A stretch of DNA of 64,000 bases. Source: UBA6168 sp041752395 (lineage in GTDB: Bacteria > Bacteroidota > Bacteroidia > Chitinophagales > Saprospiraceae). Where the stretch lies: contig JBGSWN010000223.1 of the NCBI GenBank assembly GCA_041752395.1, positions 1 to 64,000 of the forward strand, written 5' to 3'. How positions within the stretch are numbered: position 1 is the stretch's first letter; each line of letters starts with the position of its first letter. The notes under the pieces were generated by a model. It was not told the origin of the DNA. It made no database searches and saw only the letters and a program-made list of their open reading frames with translations. Below are positions 7,098-15,894 of this stretch, piece after piece. A program made the position numbers and the translations under genes.

Positions 7098-8069
7098 ATG
7101 TCAAAAAATCTTCCCGTAATCATTATTGGCGCAGGCATTGCTGGATTGTCCGCTGCCTGTCGTTTGGCGGCTGCCAATATCCCAGTCCTCGTGCTGGACA
7201 AGGGCCGAGGCCTCGGTGGGCGCATGGCTACCCGTCGTTCCGGCGATGCGACTTTCGACCACGGCGCTCAGTTTTTCTCCGCCAAAACGCCTGATTTTCA
7301 GCGAGTTGTGGAGGAGGCAAAGCGATTGGACATCGTTCAGCCTTGGTGGCCAAAAATCCCCGACAACCACCATCCACGCTGGATTGGAACGGCTGGCATG
7401 AACGCCGTCCCGAAGTTTTTGGCCGAAAACCTCACTGTACTCCAAGAAAAAAGGGTGACGCAAATCCAGGACCAAGGCGACGAATGGCATGTGATTACGG
7501 AGGAACTGGACATGTACCATGCGAGCGCCGTGTTGGTCACTATCCCCGCCCCGCAAGCCTTGGAGCTGCTGGACAAAAGTGCAGGCCACCTGCCGGAATT
7601 CTCGCACGAACCCCTGCACCAGATTGCCTATCACCCTTGCCTTGCGCTGCTCGTCACACTCGACCAAGCCTCCAGCGTGCCCGCTCCCGGTGGCTTGGCG
7701 CTAGAACATAAAAACGTGACTTGGATTGCCGATAATTTCCAAAAAGGAATTTCAAAACAACCCTCTGTGACCATCCATGCGTCGCCAAGTTTCAGTCAAC
7801 TGCACCTGCACATTGACCCGAATGTGGTGGCGGAAAAAATGCTGGAAGCTGCGGCGGAATTCATCAAACCTGCCAAAATCATCGAGCATCAACTGCATCG
7901 CTGGCGGTATAGTCTGGCTTATGAGCGGTATGCAGAACCGTTTTGGGAAGCGAAGACGGAACTCCCGCTGCTGTTCGGCGGGGATGGGTTTGGTTCGGGC
8001 AATGTGGAAGGGGCGTTTTTGTCGGGATGGGCGATGGGGAGCGGATTATTGGGAGTAGTAGGGCGTTAA
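7098..8069 (+). CDS. FAD/NAD(P)-dependent oxidoreductase, renalase-like
   Basis: A 323-residue flavoprotein of the amine-oxidase/renalase type. The FAD-binding Rossmann motif IIIGAGIAGLSAACRL is at the N-terminus, followed by the second FAD motif DKGRGLGGRMATRR and the family-typical FDHGAQFF. The C-terminus has GGDGFGSGNVEGAFLSGWAMG, where a Gly-rich loop with D closes the FAD site. Renalases oxidise off-pathway isomers of NAD(P)H dihydronicotinamide; whether this bacterial member does the same is unproven. ATG 7098 (MSKNLPVIIIG) is preferred over the upstream TTG 7065 because it places the Rossmann strand right at the N-terminus. It stands alone on the plus strand; a REP-like palindrome follows. 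Confidence 0.85.
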   Translation: MSKNLPVIIIGAGIAGLSAACRLAAANIPVLVLDKGRGLGGRMATRRSGDATFDHGAQFFSAKTPDFQRVVEEAKRLDIVQPWWPKIPDNHHPRWIGTAGMNAVPKFLAENLTVLQEKRVTQIQDQGDEWHVITEELDMYHASAVLVTIPAPQALELLDKSAGHLPEFSHEPLHQIAYHPCLALLVTLDQASSVPAPGGLALEHKNVTWIADNFQKGISKQPSVTIHASPSFSQLHLHIDPNVVAEKMLEAAAEFIKPAKIIEHQLHRWRYSLAYERYAEPFWEAKTELPLLFGGDGFGSGNVEGAFLSGWAMGSGLLGVVGR

Positions 8070-8116
8070 CTCCTCGATAACTTTCAAAAGATGATGTGTT
8101 CTCAACACTGTGCGCC

Positions 8117-8201
8117 CCTTTTGTCATCGCCGTAGGCTACCTGCGACGTCATTAGGTGCGTCGTGCATTATGTCGCAGGTGGCCTTCGGCCATGACAAAG
8201 G
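8117..8201. repeat. REP-like imperfect palindrome
   Basis: CCTTTTGTCAT at 8117 pairs with ATGACAAAGG ending at 8201, and ACCTGCGAC pairs with GTCGCAGGT; the middle (TAGGTGCGTCGTGC) is the loop. The element lies between the convergent renalase-like and DUF2071 genes and might act as a transcription stop. It differs in sequence from the 6416-6576 element. Confidence 0.6.
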
Positions 8202-8269
8202 CGACGACAACCTAGATGACACTCATGGAGCGTTAATGAGCAAAAGGCAAGGAATAATGCTTACCTGAA

Positions 8270-8977
8270 TCAAATCTTCCGCCGACTCTCCACCGTTATC
8301 TCCGACCCCTCCGCCAGCATCACCGAGGTCGGTTTCATGCCGTTCAGAATGCGGAAATCCTCGCCATAATTCACGGCAAAATCAGCTTTTATTTCGTAGT
8401 TTTTCACTTCGTAAACCTCCCATTTCGGGTGCGTCACTTGGTATTCGACCGTCGTGTTCGCATCCTGACGGGAGTAGCCCCAATAGTGTTCTGTGATGAA
8501 CTCTGCTTCGCTTCCCGGCAGCATGGGCTGGGATTTCAAGCCAGTTTCCAGTTGGATGGAATGCCATTGCCCGCCCATTTTCCAACCATATTCTACCGTT
8601 TGCGAAGCGGCCTTTGTTTCCCAGCGGTGGCGCATGGGCATGGATTTGTAATGTTCCTTGTAAATCGTATTGGCGACCATGGCGATGGCCATTTTTGGCA
8701 CAAATTCATTGATGAAAACCACGCCACGTTTCCATTCTCCATCCTGAAGGTATCGGACGTAAAAACGCAGGTTCACCTCCTCAAATTCAGTGTGGAAAGG
8801 GACAGGAATGCCCAGCAGCCGCACTTTTTTAAACAGGAACCCAACGAGGCTGACATAGCAGCGCCCGTTCCAGATGTCAAGTTCTGTGCCCTTCGGCAAG
8901 TATTTGGAAAGCAGGGAAGGTTCGACCTCGTAGTTGGCCAAGGCCAGTTTTCGCCATTCGGCGTTTAGGAAGCTCAT
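8270..8977 (-). CDS. DUF2071 family protein (YqjF-like)
   Basis: A 235-residue protein matching the DUF2071/YqjF family in layout: an N-terminal EWRKLALANYEVEPSLLSKY, LPKGTELDIWNGRCYVSLVG, then EEVNLRFYVR and the GVVFINEFVPK segment, followed by the YKEHYKSMPMRHRW region. The fold (acetoacetate-decarboxylase-like in related proteins) is soluble and has no known substrate. Start ATG at 8977 gives the family-typical N-terminus. The gene is alone on the minus strand, 40 bp downstream of the sigma-factor partner gene; co-transcription with that pair is possible. Confidence 0.8.
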   Translation of the reverse strand: MSFLNAEWRKLALANYEVEPSLLSKYLPKGTELDIWNGRCYVSLVGFLFKKVRLLGIPVPFHTEFEEVNLRFYVRYLQDGEWKRGVVFINEFVPKMAIAMVANTIYKEHYKSMPMRHRWETKAASQTVEYGWKMGGQWHSIQLETGLKSQPMLPGSEAEFITEHYWGYSRQDANTTVEYQVTHPKWEVYEVKNYEIKADFAVNYGEDFRILNGMKPTSVMLAEGSEITVESRRKI

Positions 8978-9017
8978 TTGAAATATTTGCTACAAAACAG
9001 GCGGCGTGATAGAATGT

Positions 9018-10493
9018 TTACCGTAAATAGTACTGTACTCCCGCCCCCAAGCTCCATGCTTGCAAATAATTTTTTACCAAAGCATCCTCGTAAACTGGCG
9101 TAATGCCCCGCTGGTAGGCCGAGGAGAGAGAAAGCCCGAAACGGGGCGTCAACTGGTAGCGCATATCCAGACCAAACGTATAGTCCAACGTCCAGTTTTT
9201 CAGGTCGCTGAGTGGCGGGGTCCCGATGGAAGTGTTGCGCTCATGGATAGCGCCGTGGTGTGATACGAGCTTGGGAGTTTCGGAGGAAATACCGAGGACG
9301 TGGTTGGCGAAAACGCCCGCTTTTACCCCAAACTGCCAGCGGTGCTTGCCTAAGCCGTAGCGTAATTGCAGCGGCAGGCTCACGAAGCGGGTTTGTTGTT
9401 TGATGGCCAAATCAAGGTTCATCACCTCGCCTTCTTCAACGTTTGCAGTGCTTTCACGGGTAAGCACCAATTGCAACGGGTAGTTCCCAAGCGATGACGG
9501 CAGGGAGTGGTTGTACTGATTGTCAAAATTGCCGTCGTCGTGCTGGAACTCACCATTGTGCGTGTAGGGTACAGCGAGGTTGTAATCAGTTTCAACCCGG
9601 GAATGGGTGTAGTCCACCCCCGAAATCAGCGACCAATGACGGTTTAAGACAGCCTCCAGCCCAAGACCAGTGCGCCAGGTCAGCAACGCTTTTTGGTCTT
9701 TGATAATGGCAGGTTCTTGCCCCGAAAGACGATTGCCGGTAAGCGCAAGGCCGCCGTGCAGGCTGGCGATTAATTGGAAGAGAGGGACCGTATTTTTTGG
9801 GTTGGGCAGGTGAAGGTCGAGTTGGGGTTTATCAGGTTTGTTTTCAAAACTTGAAATCGCCAGCAACGGCAACAGGCCCGGCAGCGTCTGTTTTTTGGAT
9901 AAAACAGCTGGGGCTTCCAATTCCGTTGAGTTTTGTTCAGAAAATAAAATAGCCGAAGCGGTGGTAAGCGCTCCGGTCTCCATTTGGATTGAATTTATTG
10001 ATTTATTCGTGAAACCTGTCCTCGTGATTGGCGATAGAAACTGGCTCGGTACGGCGGAGCGGGTGCCTGCCGAGCGGTTAGTAGTAGGCGGCGATGCAAC
10101 TGAAACTGATGTTTTGGGCGAAGTCGGCTTGGTTTCGTCGGCTTGGCTGCCGGTTGCTGGCAAAGCGGCTGATTGCCTTTCGTTACAGGCTTCCTGCAGT
10201 TTGTCGTAGGCTGTGGATACCTTTTCTACCTCCGAGTGCAGGCTGGTGAGTTGGCGCTGGTTCGAGCATTCCCGCCAGAATAAAATCACCAGAAGTGCGG
10301 CGATGATGCTACCCAGTCGGGCTACCCAATTCCGAGTGGGCTTGGGCTTAGCTGCTGCTCTCAGCTCCTCCGACAAGCCCGTCCAGACGCCCGTCGAAGG
10401 AACGTTCCAGTCGTCGTCGGGCGGTGGCAGCCCCTCCAGCTTCTTGCGGAGCAGCTCCCTGATTTCTTCTGTCTTTTTATCTTCTTCGCTCAT
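9018..10493 (-). CDS. Sigma-factor-linked membrane protein with C-terminal beta-barrel-like region
   Basis: A 491-residue protein encoded 6 bp after the ECF sigma gene. Residues 1-55 are charged and cytoplasmic-looking (RELLRKKLEGLPPPDDDW), followed by one transmembrane helix at ~58-74, a low-complexity Ser/Thr/Pro linker (~100-210), and from ~235 to the end a set of alternating beta strands with porin-like aromatic ends (LHGGLALTGNRL, LGLEAVLNRHWSLISGVDY, FGLDMRYQLTPRFGLSLSSA, final LGAGVQYYLR). The position and N-terminal helix suggest an anti-sigma role, while the C-terminus looks like an outer-membrane barrel of the PorT/OmpW kind. No cleavable signal peptide is seen. The function is inferred from the neighbour and unproven. 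Confidence 0.7.
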   Translation of the reverse strand: MSEEDKKTEEIRELLRKKLEGLPPPDDDWNVPSTGVWTGLSEELRAAAKPKPTRNWVARLGSIIAALLVILFWRECSNQRQLTSLHSEVEKVSTAYDKLQEACNERQSAALPATGSQADETKPTSPKTSVSVASPPTTNRSAGTRSAVPSQFLSPITRTGFTNKSINSIQMETGALTTASAILFSEQNSTELEAPAVLSKKQTLPGLLPLLAISSFENKPDKPQLDLHLPNPKNTVPLFQLIASLHGGLALTGNRLSGQEPAIIKDQKALLTWRTGLGLEAVLNRHWSLISGVDYTHSRVETDYNLAVPYTHNGEFQHDDGNFDNQYNHSLPSSLGNYPLQLVLTRESTANVEEGEVMNLDLAIKQQTRFVSLPLQLRYGLGKHRWQFGVKAGVFANHVLGISSETPKLVSHHGAIHERNTSIGTPPLSDLKNWTLDYTFGLDMRYQLTPRFGLSLSSAYQRGITPVYEDALVKNYLQAWSLGAGVQYYLR

Positions 10494-10499
10494 GATTCT

Positions 10500-11042
10500 T
10501 CAAGATGAAATTAAATCCATGACACTTCTTTGGAGTGCCTGCCTTGCCTTGTATAGCTGGGATTTGGAGGTGCTTTCCGAAACGCCCAGTTGCTCTGCAA
10601 TCTCTTGGTGCGAGAAGCCTTCCACCATATAAAGGTTGAAAACCACCCGGTAACCATCTGGAAGTTGCTGTATGAGCTGCACGATTTCCTTGGCCGACAG
10701 CATGGACAGCACGTCCTCGTTGTTGGGCAATTGATTGGAAAAATCGCTGACATCCGCCCCTGCGAATTGCAGTTTTTTCTTGCGCAAATGCTGTAGCACT
10801 TTGTTCACCACGACCCTGCGCACCCAGCCTTGCAGGGAGCCTTTCGCCGCATCGTACTGTCGTAAATCTCGGAAAACCTGCATGAATCCGTCTTGCAAGA
10901 AGTCCTCAGCGTCTACCTTGCTTTTGGCGTAGCGCAAGCAGACCATGAACATCTCGCCCTTGTACTTATCGTACAAAGCCTGCTGGTAGCGGGCGTCATC
11001 CCTCAAACAGCCGTTTACAAGAAGTTCATCTGTCATTGCCAC
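10500..11042 (-). CDS. RNA polymerase sigma factor, ECF subfamily
   Basis: A 180-residue extracytoplasmic-function sigma factor. Region 2 spans about residues 20-90, with DAEDFLQDGFMQVFRDLRQY (the -10-binding DAEDxxQ core) and GWVRRVVVNKVLQHLRKKK. Region 4 (about 120-175) has LPDGYRVVFNLYMVEGFSHQ, then the helix-turn-helix EIAEQLGVSESTSKSQLYKA. It should direct RNA polymerase to a small regulon and is likely controlled by the membrane protein encoded 6 bp downstream. The 630-bp upstream region is shared with the divergent DUF4397 gene at 11674. No anti-sigma family with a clear name is visible. Confidence 0.93.
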   Translation of the reverse strand: MAMTDELLVNGCLRDDARYQQALYDKYKGEMFMVCLRYAKSKVDAEDFLQDGFMQVFRDLRQYDAAKGSLQGWVRRVVVNKVLQHLRKKKLQFAGADVSDFSNQLPNNEDVLSMLSAKEIVQLIQQLPDGYRVVFNLYMVEGFSHQEIAEQLGVSESTSKSQLYKARQALQRSVMDLISS

Positions 11043-11297
11043 AATAGATAGTTATCTGAAAAACCTATGTGCGGGTACGCACAAAAAGGTTGCCTGAGAA
11101 ACAGAAGGAATTTGATTTGGTTTGCTCCGAAAGCTAACTTATCAGCTCGTCAAATCAATTCTGATGAATTGTTTGATGACTTTTTTGTTGTTCGAACTGG
11201 AAGCGTCTATGCTTCTTAAGTGCGGACTGGGTTGTCGCAGGTACTGCCGAAGTCCACTTCGGCAGCGTAGATATTAACAACTCACGAGGCATTTATG

Positions 11298-11472
11298 ACT
11301 CAAGTTGCGGAAAATCTTGTTTTGGCTTCGCCAAAAATTGTGGGACACAGATTGAACGGATAAAACAGATTTACACAGATTTCAAAATCGGTCCTAATCA
11401 GTCCAATCAGTTTAATCAGTGTCCTATCCTATTTTGGCGAAGCCAAAATCCTACTTTCATCCGCACTTGAGT
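11298..11472. repeat. 175-bp inverted-repeat element with nested palindromes
   Basis: The outer arms are ACTCAAGTTGCGGA (11298) and TCCGCACTTGAGT (ending 11472). Just inside them lie two 17-bp palindromes, TTTTGGCTTCGCCAAAA (11320-11336) and TTTTGGCGAAGCCAAAA (11432-11448). The interior is built of short related units: ACACAGATT, AACGGAT and ACAGATTT on the left and their complements, such as AATCAGT and CAATCAG, on the right. The whole can fold on itself. It looks like a non-coding mobile or REP-type element. Confidence 0.65.
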
Positions 11473-11559
11473 TATTTAAAGTCGCTTGAATCACAACAAA
11501 TACTATCAATTTTGAATTTTTGTTTAACTTTTTTAAAAAAATAATTAAACACTAGGCAA

Positions 11560-11592
11560 CCTTTCCCACCTCCCCCGCACATAGTATTTTTG
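11560..11592 (+). promoter_or_regulatory. Putative Bacteroidota promoter of the DUF4397 gene
   Basis: TATTTTTG at 11585-11592 matches the -7 consensus TAnnTTTG. A weak CTTTC about 20 bp upstream stands where the -33 element would be. Transcription would begin about 75 bp before the ATG at 11674. Confidence 0.4.
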
Positions 11593-11673
11593 AAATCCAG
11601 ATTTCGCTATAAACCTAATTGTTAAACAAAGCCCGGAGCCATCAAGCTCCGAGTTACTAACCAAGAAAATGTT

Positions 11674-13362
11674 ATGAAAAAACTGACAGTTACCCTCATC
11701 GGCCTGCTTTTCGCTTGCGCCGTTTGGTCACAGACCGCCCGCGTTCAAATCATCCACAATTCACCCACACCCACTGTTGACATTTGGGCAAATGCGGACA
11801 AGTTGCTCGATAACTTCGCTTTCCGCACCGCTACACCTTTTATTGACGTGCCAGCTGGCGTCAACATTAATATCGGTGTTGCGCTGGCCAACAGCACCAG
11901 CGCTTCTGATGCCATCGCCAATTTTCCTGTGAATTTTGACGCAGGAAAAACCTATGTGGTAGTGGCAGGCGGCGTGGTTGGCGGCGCACAACCCTTCAAC
12001 CTCTTCGTGTACGACATGGGCGCCGAAACGGCCAATACCGCAGCCAATGTCGGAATCCTCTTCTTCCACGGCTCGCCCGATGCACCAACCGTCGACGTGA
12101 CCACTGGCGGCAGCGTTTTGTACGACGATGTTTCCTTCGGCGAATTCAGCGGCTACCTCAATGTTCCTGCCGCTACTTACCAGCTCGACGTAACCCCCGG
12201 CAACGATAACTCGACCATCGTAGCAAGCTACAACGCCGACCTCAGCTTCTGGAAAGGCCGCACCTGCGTCGTCTTCGCAAGCGGCTTCCTCAGCGGTGCA
12301 AATCCTGCCTTCGAGCCTTGGGTAGCCCTCGACAACGGCGGCACTTTCCCATTGCCACTCTTTGACGGCGGTGGTGGAGGAAATGGCGGCGGCGGCAGCA
12401 GCACAGCCCGTGTTCAAATCATCCACAACTCCCCAACGCCAACCGTTGACCTTTGGGTAAATGGCAGCAAGTTCCTCGACGATTTCGCCTTCCGGACTGC
12501 CACGCCTTACGTGGACGTGCCTGCTGGCGTGAACCTCAACCTTGGCATTGCCCTCGGCAACAGCACAGTTGCCTCCGATGCCCTCGTGAGCTACGACCTT
12601 ACTCTCGACGCTGGTAAAAAATATGTTGTCGTGGCCAACGGAATCGTCGGTGGCAACCCCGGCTTTGGGCTCGCCATCTACGACATGGGCCAAGAGGTGG
12701 CTGATGCCGCTGGCAATGTCGGCCTGTTGTTCTTTCACGGCTCACCCGATGCACCAGAAGTGGACATCCTCGCCAATGGCGGCGTGGCTTTTGACAACGT
12801 GAGCTTCGGCGAATTCAGCGACTACGTGAACGTACCTGCCGCCAGCTACGATATTGATGTGACCCCCGGCAACGTCAACTCCACGGTAGTAGCCAGCTAT
12901 GACGCAGACTTCAGCTTTTGGAAAGGACGCACAGCGGTCGTCTTCGCAAGCGGCTTCCTCAGCGGTGCAAACCCTGGCTTTGAGCCATGGGTTGCCCTCG
13001 ACAATGGCGGCACTTTCCCGCTCCCTGTTTCTACCAATTTCACAGGCGGCAATGGTGGCACTAACAACCTTATTTTTTCTGGCGAAAACAGAGCCACTAC
13101 CTCGGCCATCAAAGCCACACTTTACCCAAATCCCGCCTCCAGCCAAATCAACCTAGCGCTGGAAACGGCACAAGAATTGGAGGTCATCCTGACCGTTTTC
13201 AACCTCAACGGCCAAGCCGTGATGGTGCGTGACCTCGGCATCCAATCCGCTGGTTCGCAGACGGTAACACTCAATACAGATGGCCTTCAAAACGGCGCCT
13301 ATTTCATGCGGATGCAAATAGGCAAGGAAGTACAAACAACTCGTTTTCAAATAATTAGGTGA
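11674..13362 (+). CDS. T9SS-sorted protein with two DUF4397 domains
   Basis: A 562-residue exported protein. The signal peptide MKKLTVTLIGLLFACAVWSQ is followed by two DUF4397 domains (about residues 22-230 and 245-450), each opening with TARVQIIHNSPTPTVDxW and containing a FFHGSPDAPxVDV motif. A Gly-rich linker (GGGGGNGGGG) joins them. The last ~80 residues are a T9SS type A sorting domain: ATLYPNPASSQINLAL, FNLNGQAV, GLQNGAYFMRM and a basic ending. It should cross the outer membrane through the Por system and be attached to or released from the surface. DUF4397 domains have an immunoglobulin-like beta fold and no known activity. A second such gene follows after a terminator. Confidence 0.9.
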   Translation: MKKLTVTLIGLLFACAVWSQTARVQIIHNSPTPTVDIWANADKLLDNFAFRTATPFIDVPAGVNINIGVALANSTSASDAIANFPVNFDAGKTYVVVAGGVVGGAQPFNLFVYDMGAETANTAANVGILFFHGSPDAPTVDVTTGGSVLYDDVSFGEFSGYLNVPAATYQLDVTPGNDNSTIVASYNADLSFWKGRTCVVFASGFLSGANPAFEPWVALDNGGTFPLPLFDGGGGGNGGGGSSTARVQIIHNSPTPTVDLWVNGSKFLDDFAFRTATPYVDVPAGVNLNLGIALGNSTVASDALVSYDLTLDAGKKYVVVANGIVGGNPGFGLAIYDMGQEVADAAGNVGLLFFHGSPDAPEVDILANGGVAFDNVSFGEFSDYVNVPAASYDIDVTPGNVNSTVVASYDADFSFWKGRTAVVFASGFLSGANPGFEPWVALDNGGTFPLPVSTNFTGGNGGTNNLIFSGENRATTSAIKATLYPNPASSQINLALETAQELEVILTVFNLNGQAVMVRDLGIQSAGSQTVTLNTDGLQNGAYFMRMQIGKEVQTTRFQIIR

Positions 13363-13374
13363 TATTTTACAAAA

Positions 13375-13412
13375 GTAGTGGCAGCTTTAAGTCGCCACTA
13401 CTACTGTTTTTT
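13375..13412 (+). terminator. Terminator of the first DUF4397 gene
   Basis: Stem GTAGTGGC/GCCACTAC (13375-13401) followed by TACTGTTTTTTG, 13 bp after the stop codon. Confidence 0.75.
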
Positions 13413-13506
13413 GAGCTTGAAAAGAAAACTACTTTTTAAAATTTTTCAACCAAACCAAAAGTCGGGCAGACAATGACGGCTTCGGGTTTCCAACCAAAAA
13501 AATGTG

Positions 13507-15774
13507 ATGAAAAAATTTATGCTTTTCCTAGTATGCCTGCTCGCAGGATACACAGGCTGGTCGCAGACCGCACGGGTGCAAATCATCCACAATTCCGCCT
13601 CCCCAACGGTGGATATTTGGGTAAATGGGCAACCATTCCTAACCAATTTCGAATACCGCTCCGCAACGCCCTACGTGGACGTGCCTGCTGGTGTTGATCT
13701 AGACATTGGCGTGGCCCCATCGCCGAGCAGTTCCACTGCCGACATCATCGCCAATTTTTCAGTGAATTTTACGCCCGACGAGACTTATGCAGTGATTGCG
13801 GCTGGTCTGGTCGGCAGTTCCACGACGCCATTTACTTTAAATGTTGTTCCAAATACCCGTGAGGCGGCGACCTCCGGCGACGTTGACTTCATCGTCAACC
13901 ACGGTTCGACGGATGCCCCCGCAGTGGACGTCATCGCCCGTGGCGTGGCCACTTTGGTGAGCAACGCCAGCTACGGCGACGTGACGCCGTACATCACCGT
14001 GCCAGCGGCAGACTACACCCTAGACATCACGCCAGCCGGCCAGAACAGCGAAATCGTTGCTTCCTACTCTGCCCCGCTGAGCGGCCTTGGCGGCGGCGCA
14101 GCCGTTGTCTTTGCCTCCGGTTTCCTTGCCCCAGCAATGGGCGACCCTGCGTTCGGCCTCTTCGCCGCCCTGCCCGACGGCACGGTGCTGGAACTGCCCG
14201 CCGTGCAGAACACGGCCCGTGTGCAGATAATCCACAACTCGGCCAGCCCGACCGTTGACATCTGGGTGAACGGTGCGCCGTTCTTGACGAACTTTGAATA
14301 CCGCACCGCCACGCCATACGTGGACGTACCGGCAGGCACTACTTTGAGCATCGGCGTTGCGCCATCGCCGAGCACCTCGCCAGCGGACATCATCGCCACG
14401 TTCCCGGCCAACTTTGCGCCGGACGGCAGCTATGTTGTCATCGCCTCTGGCCTCGTCGGAGACCCGACCACGCCTTTCACATTGAACGTGGTGGCCGACA
14501 CCCGTGAGGCGGCGACCTCCGGCGACGTTGACTTCATCGTCAACCACGGTTCGACGGATGCCCCCGCAGTGGACGTCATCGCCCGTGGCGTAGCCACTTT
14601 GGTGAGCAACGCCAGCTATGGCGACGTGACACCTTACATCACCGTTCCAGCAGCGGACTACATCCTCGACATCACGCCAGCAGGGCAGAACAGCGAAATC
14701 GTTGCCTCGTACACTGCACCTTTGAGCGGCCTTGGCGGCGGCGCTGCGGTTGTATTTGCCTCTGGTTTCCTTGCCCCAGCAATGGGCGACCCTGCGTTCG
14801 GCCTCTTCGCCGCCCTGCCCGACGGCACGGTGCTGGAGCTTCCCGCCGTGCAGAACACGGCCCGTGTGCAGATCATCCACAACTCGGCCAGCCCGACGGT
14901 GGACATCTGGGTGAACGGTGCGCCGTTCCTGACGAACTTTGAATACCGCACGGCTACTCCATACGTGGACGTTCCAGCGGGCACCACTTTGAGCATCGGC
15001 GTTGCGCCATCGCCAAGTACCACACCTGCGGACATCATCGCCACGTTCCCGGCCAACTTTGCACCGGACGGCAGCTATGTTGTCATCGCTTCCGGCCTTG
15101 TGGGCGACCCGACCACGCCTTTCACATTGAACGTGGTGGTCGACACCCGTGAGGCGGCCACCTCCGGCGACGTTGACTTCATCGTCAACCACGGTTCGAC
15201 GGACGCCCCCGCAGTGGACGTCATCGCCCGTGGCGTGGCCACTTTGGTGAGCAACGCCAGCTATGGCGACGTGACGCCGTACATCACCGTGCCAGCGGCA
15301 GATGGTTATATTTTGGACATTACACCAGCTGGCCAGGCAAATACGATTGTTGCTTCCTATGCAGCTGACCTTGCTGGTTTGAGCGGCGGCGCTGCGGTGG
15401 TTTTTGCCTCCGGCTTCTTGTCACCTGCTGCGGGTCAGCCTGCATTCGGTCTTTGGGTTTCGCTTCCAGATGGTACTACTTTTCCACTGGATTTCATCAG
15501 CTCAACGAAGGAGGCTGTGGAGATAGAGAATATGGCAATTTATCCCAACCCAGTATCTGATTTCCTGAATGTTAATCTGGATGTGAACACTCCAACCGAA
15601 CTGGATATCATCCTTTTCGATGGGTTTGGCAGGCAGGTTTTCCACCAGCCTGTTGGCGTGGCAACTGGCGCTTTCAGCCAACGGATACCTGTTGGAGATT
15701 TGACTTCAGGCACGTATTTTTTAAAGATTACAACCGCTAGCGGAAGCATTGTCCGCAGCGTGGTTAAGGAATAA
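13507..15774 (+). CDS. T9SS-sorted protein with three DUF4397 domains
   Basis: A 755-residue exported protein. ATG 13507 (MKKFMLFLVCLLAGYTGWSQ) is chosen over GTG 13504 because it gives a standard signal peptide. Three DUF4397 domains follow at about residues 20-235, 236-450 and 451-665, each beginning TARVQIIHNSASPTVDIW and containing DVDFIVNHGSTDAPAVDV. The end is a T9SS type A domain (MAIYPNPVSDFLNVNL ... DLTSGTYFLKI). The domains are nearly identical to each other at DNA level, pointing to recent duplication or gene conversion, whereas the copies in the previous gene are diverged. Role probably structural or adhesive on the cell surface (inference). Confidence 0.9.
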   Translation: MKKFMLFLVCLLAGYTGWSQTARVQIIHNSASPTVDIWVNGQPFLTNFEYRSATPYVDVPAGVDLDIGVAPSPSSSTADIIANFSVNFTPDETYAVIAAGLVGSSTTPFTLNVVPNTREAATSGDVDFIVNHGSTDAPAVDVIARGVATLVSNASYGDVTPYITVPAADYTLDITPAGQNSEIVASYSAPLSGLGGGAAVVFASGFLAPAMGDPAFGLFAALPDGTVLELPAVQNTARVQIIHNSASPTVDIWVNGAPFLTNFEYRTATPYVDVPAGTTLSIGVAPSPSTSPADIIATFPANFAPDGSYVVIASGLVGDPTTPFTLNVVADTREAATSGDVDFIVNHGSTDAPAVDVIARGVATLVSNASYGDVTPYITVPAADYILDITPAGQNSEIVASYTAPLSGLGGGAAVVFASGFLAPAMGDPAFGLFAALPDGTVLELPAVQNTARVQIIHNSASPTVDIWVNGAPFLTNFEYRTATPYVDVPAGTTLSIGVAPSPSTTPADIIATFPANFAPDGSYVVIASGLVGDPTTPFTLNVVVDTREAATSGDVDFIVNHGSTDAPAVDVIARGVATLVSNASYGDVTPYITVPAADGYILDITPAGQANTIVASYAADLAGLSGGAAVVFASGFLSPAAGQPAFGLWVSLPDGTTFPLDFISSTKEAVEIENMAIYPNPVSDFLNVNLDVNTPTELDIILFDGFGRQVFHQPVGVATGAFSQRIPVGDLTSGTYFLKITTASGSIVRSVVKE
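13564..15495 (+). repeat. Three tandem 645-bp coding repeats
   Basis: The segment beginning CAGAACACGGCCCGTGTGCA recurs at 14206 and 14851, a 645-bp (215-codon) period; a more diverged first copy begins at 13564. The second and third copies differ by scattered mostly synonymous changes, and the third diverges after about 15300. Each unit encodes one DUF4397 domain. Confidence 0.85.
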
Positions 15775-15814
15775 AAAGGCTTCAAAGGCCTTAAGTCGCC
15801 ACAATGTTTCATGT

Positions 15815-15853
15815 GCAGGGCTGTCTGGTTCACCAGCGCCCTGCATTTTTTTT
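15815..15853 (+). terminator. Terminator of the second DUF4397 gene
   Basis: Stem GCAGGGC/GCCCTGC with an inner GGT/ACC pairing, followed by a run of eight T, 40 bp after the stop codon. Confidence 0.75.
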
Positions 15854-15894
15854 ATCAATGTTTCGTTAGGTTGCTGAACATAAAAGCCTTCAAG

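Larger units (their letters stand above)
11043..11673. other. Divergent intergenic region with hairpins
   Basis: No gene in this 631-bp gap between the divergent sigma factor and the DUF4397 gene. It holds a perfect-stem hairpin CTGCCGAAGT/ACTTCGGCAG at 11244-11265, the long inverted repeat 11298-11472 and a putative promoter near 11585. The leader just before 11674 contains a small stem GGAGC/GCTCC. Confidence 0.5.

Noticed and set aside
14020..15192. 390-codon minus-strand frame with internal repeats
   Set aside because: Antisense to the three DUF4397 units; the repeats come from the coding strand.
13564..15495. Regularly spaced repeats considered as a CRISPR array
   Set aside because: The units are 645 bp long, in frame and encode a known domain; there is no short repeat/spacer pattern and no cas gene. 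The same reasoning excludes the 123-, 180- and 216-bp repeats.
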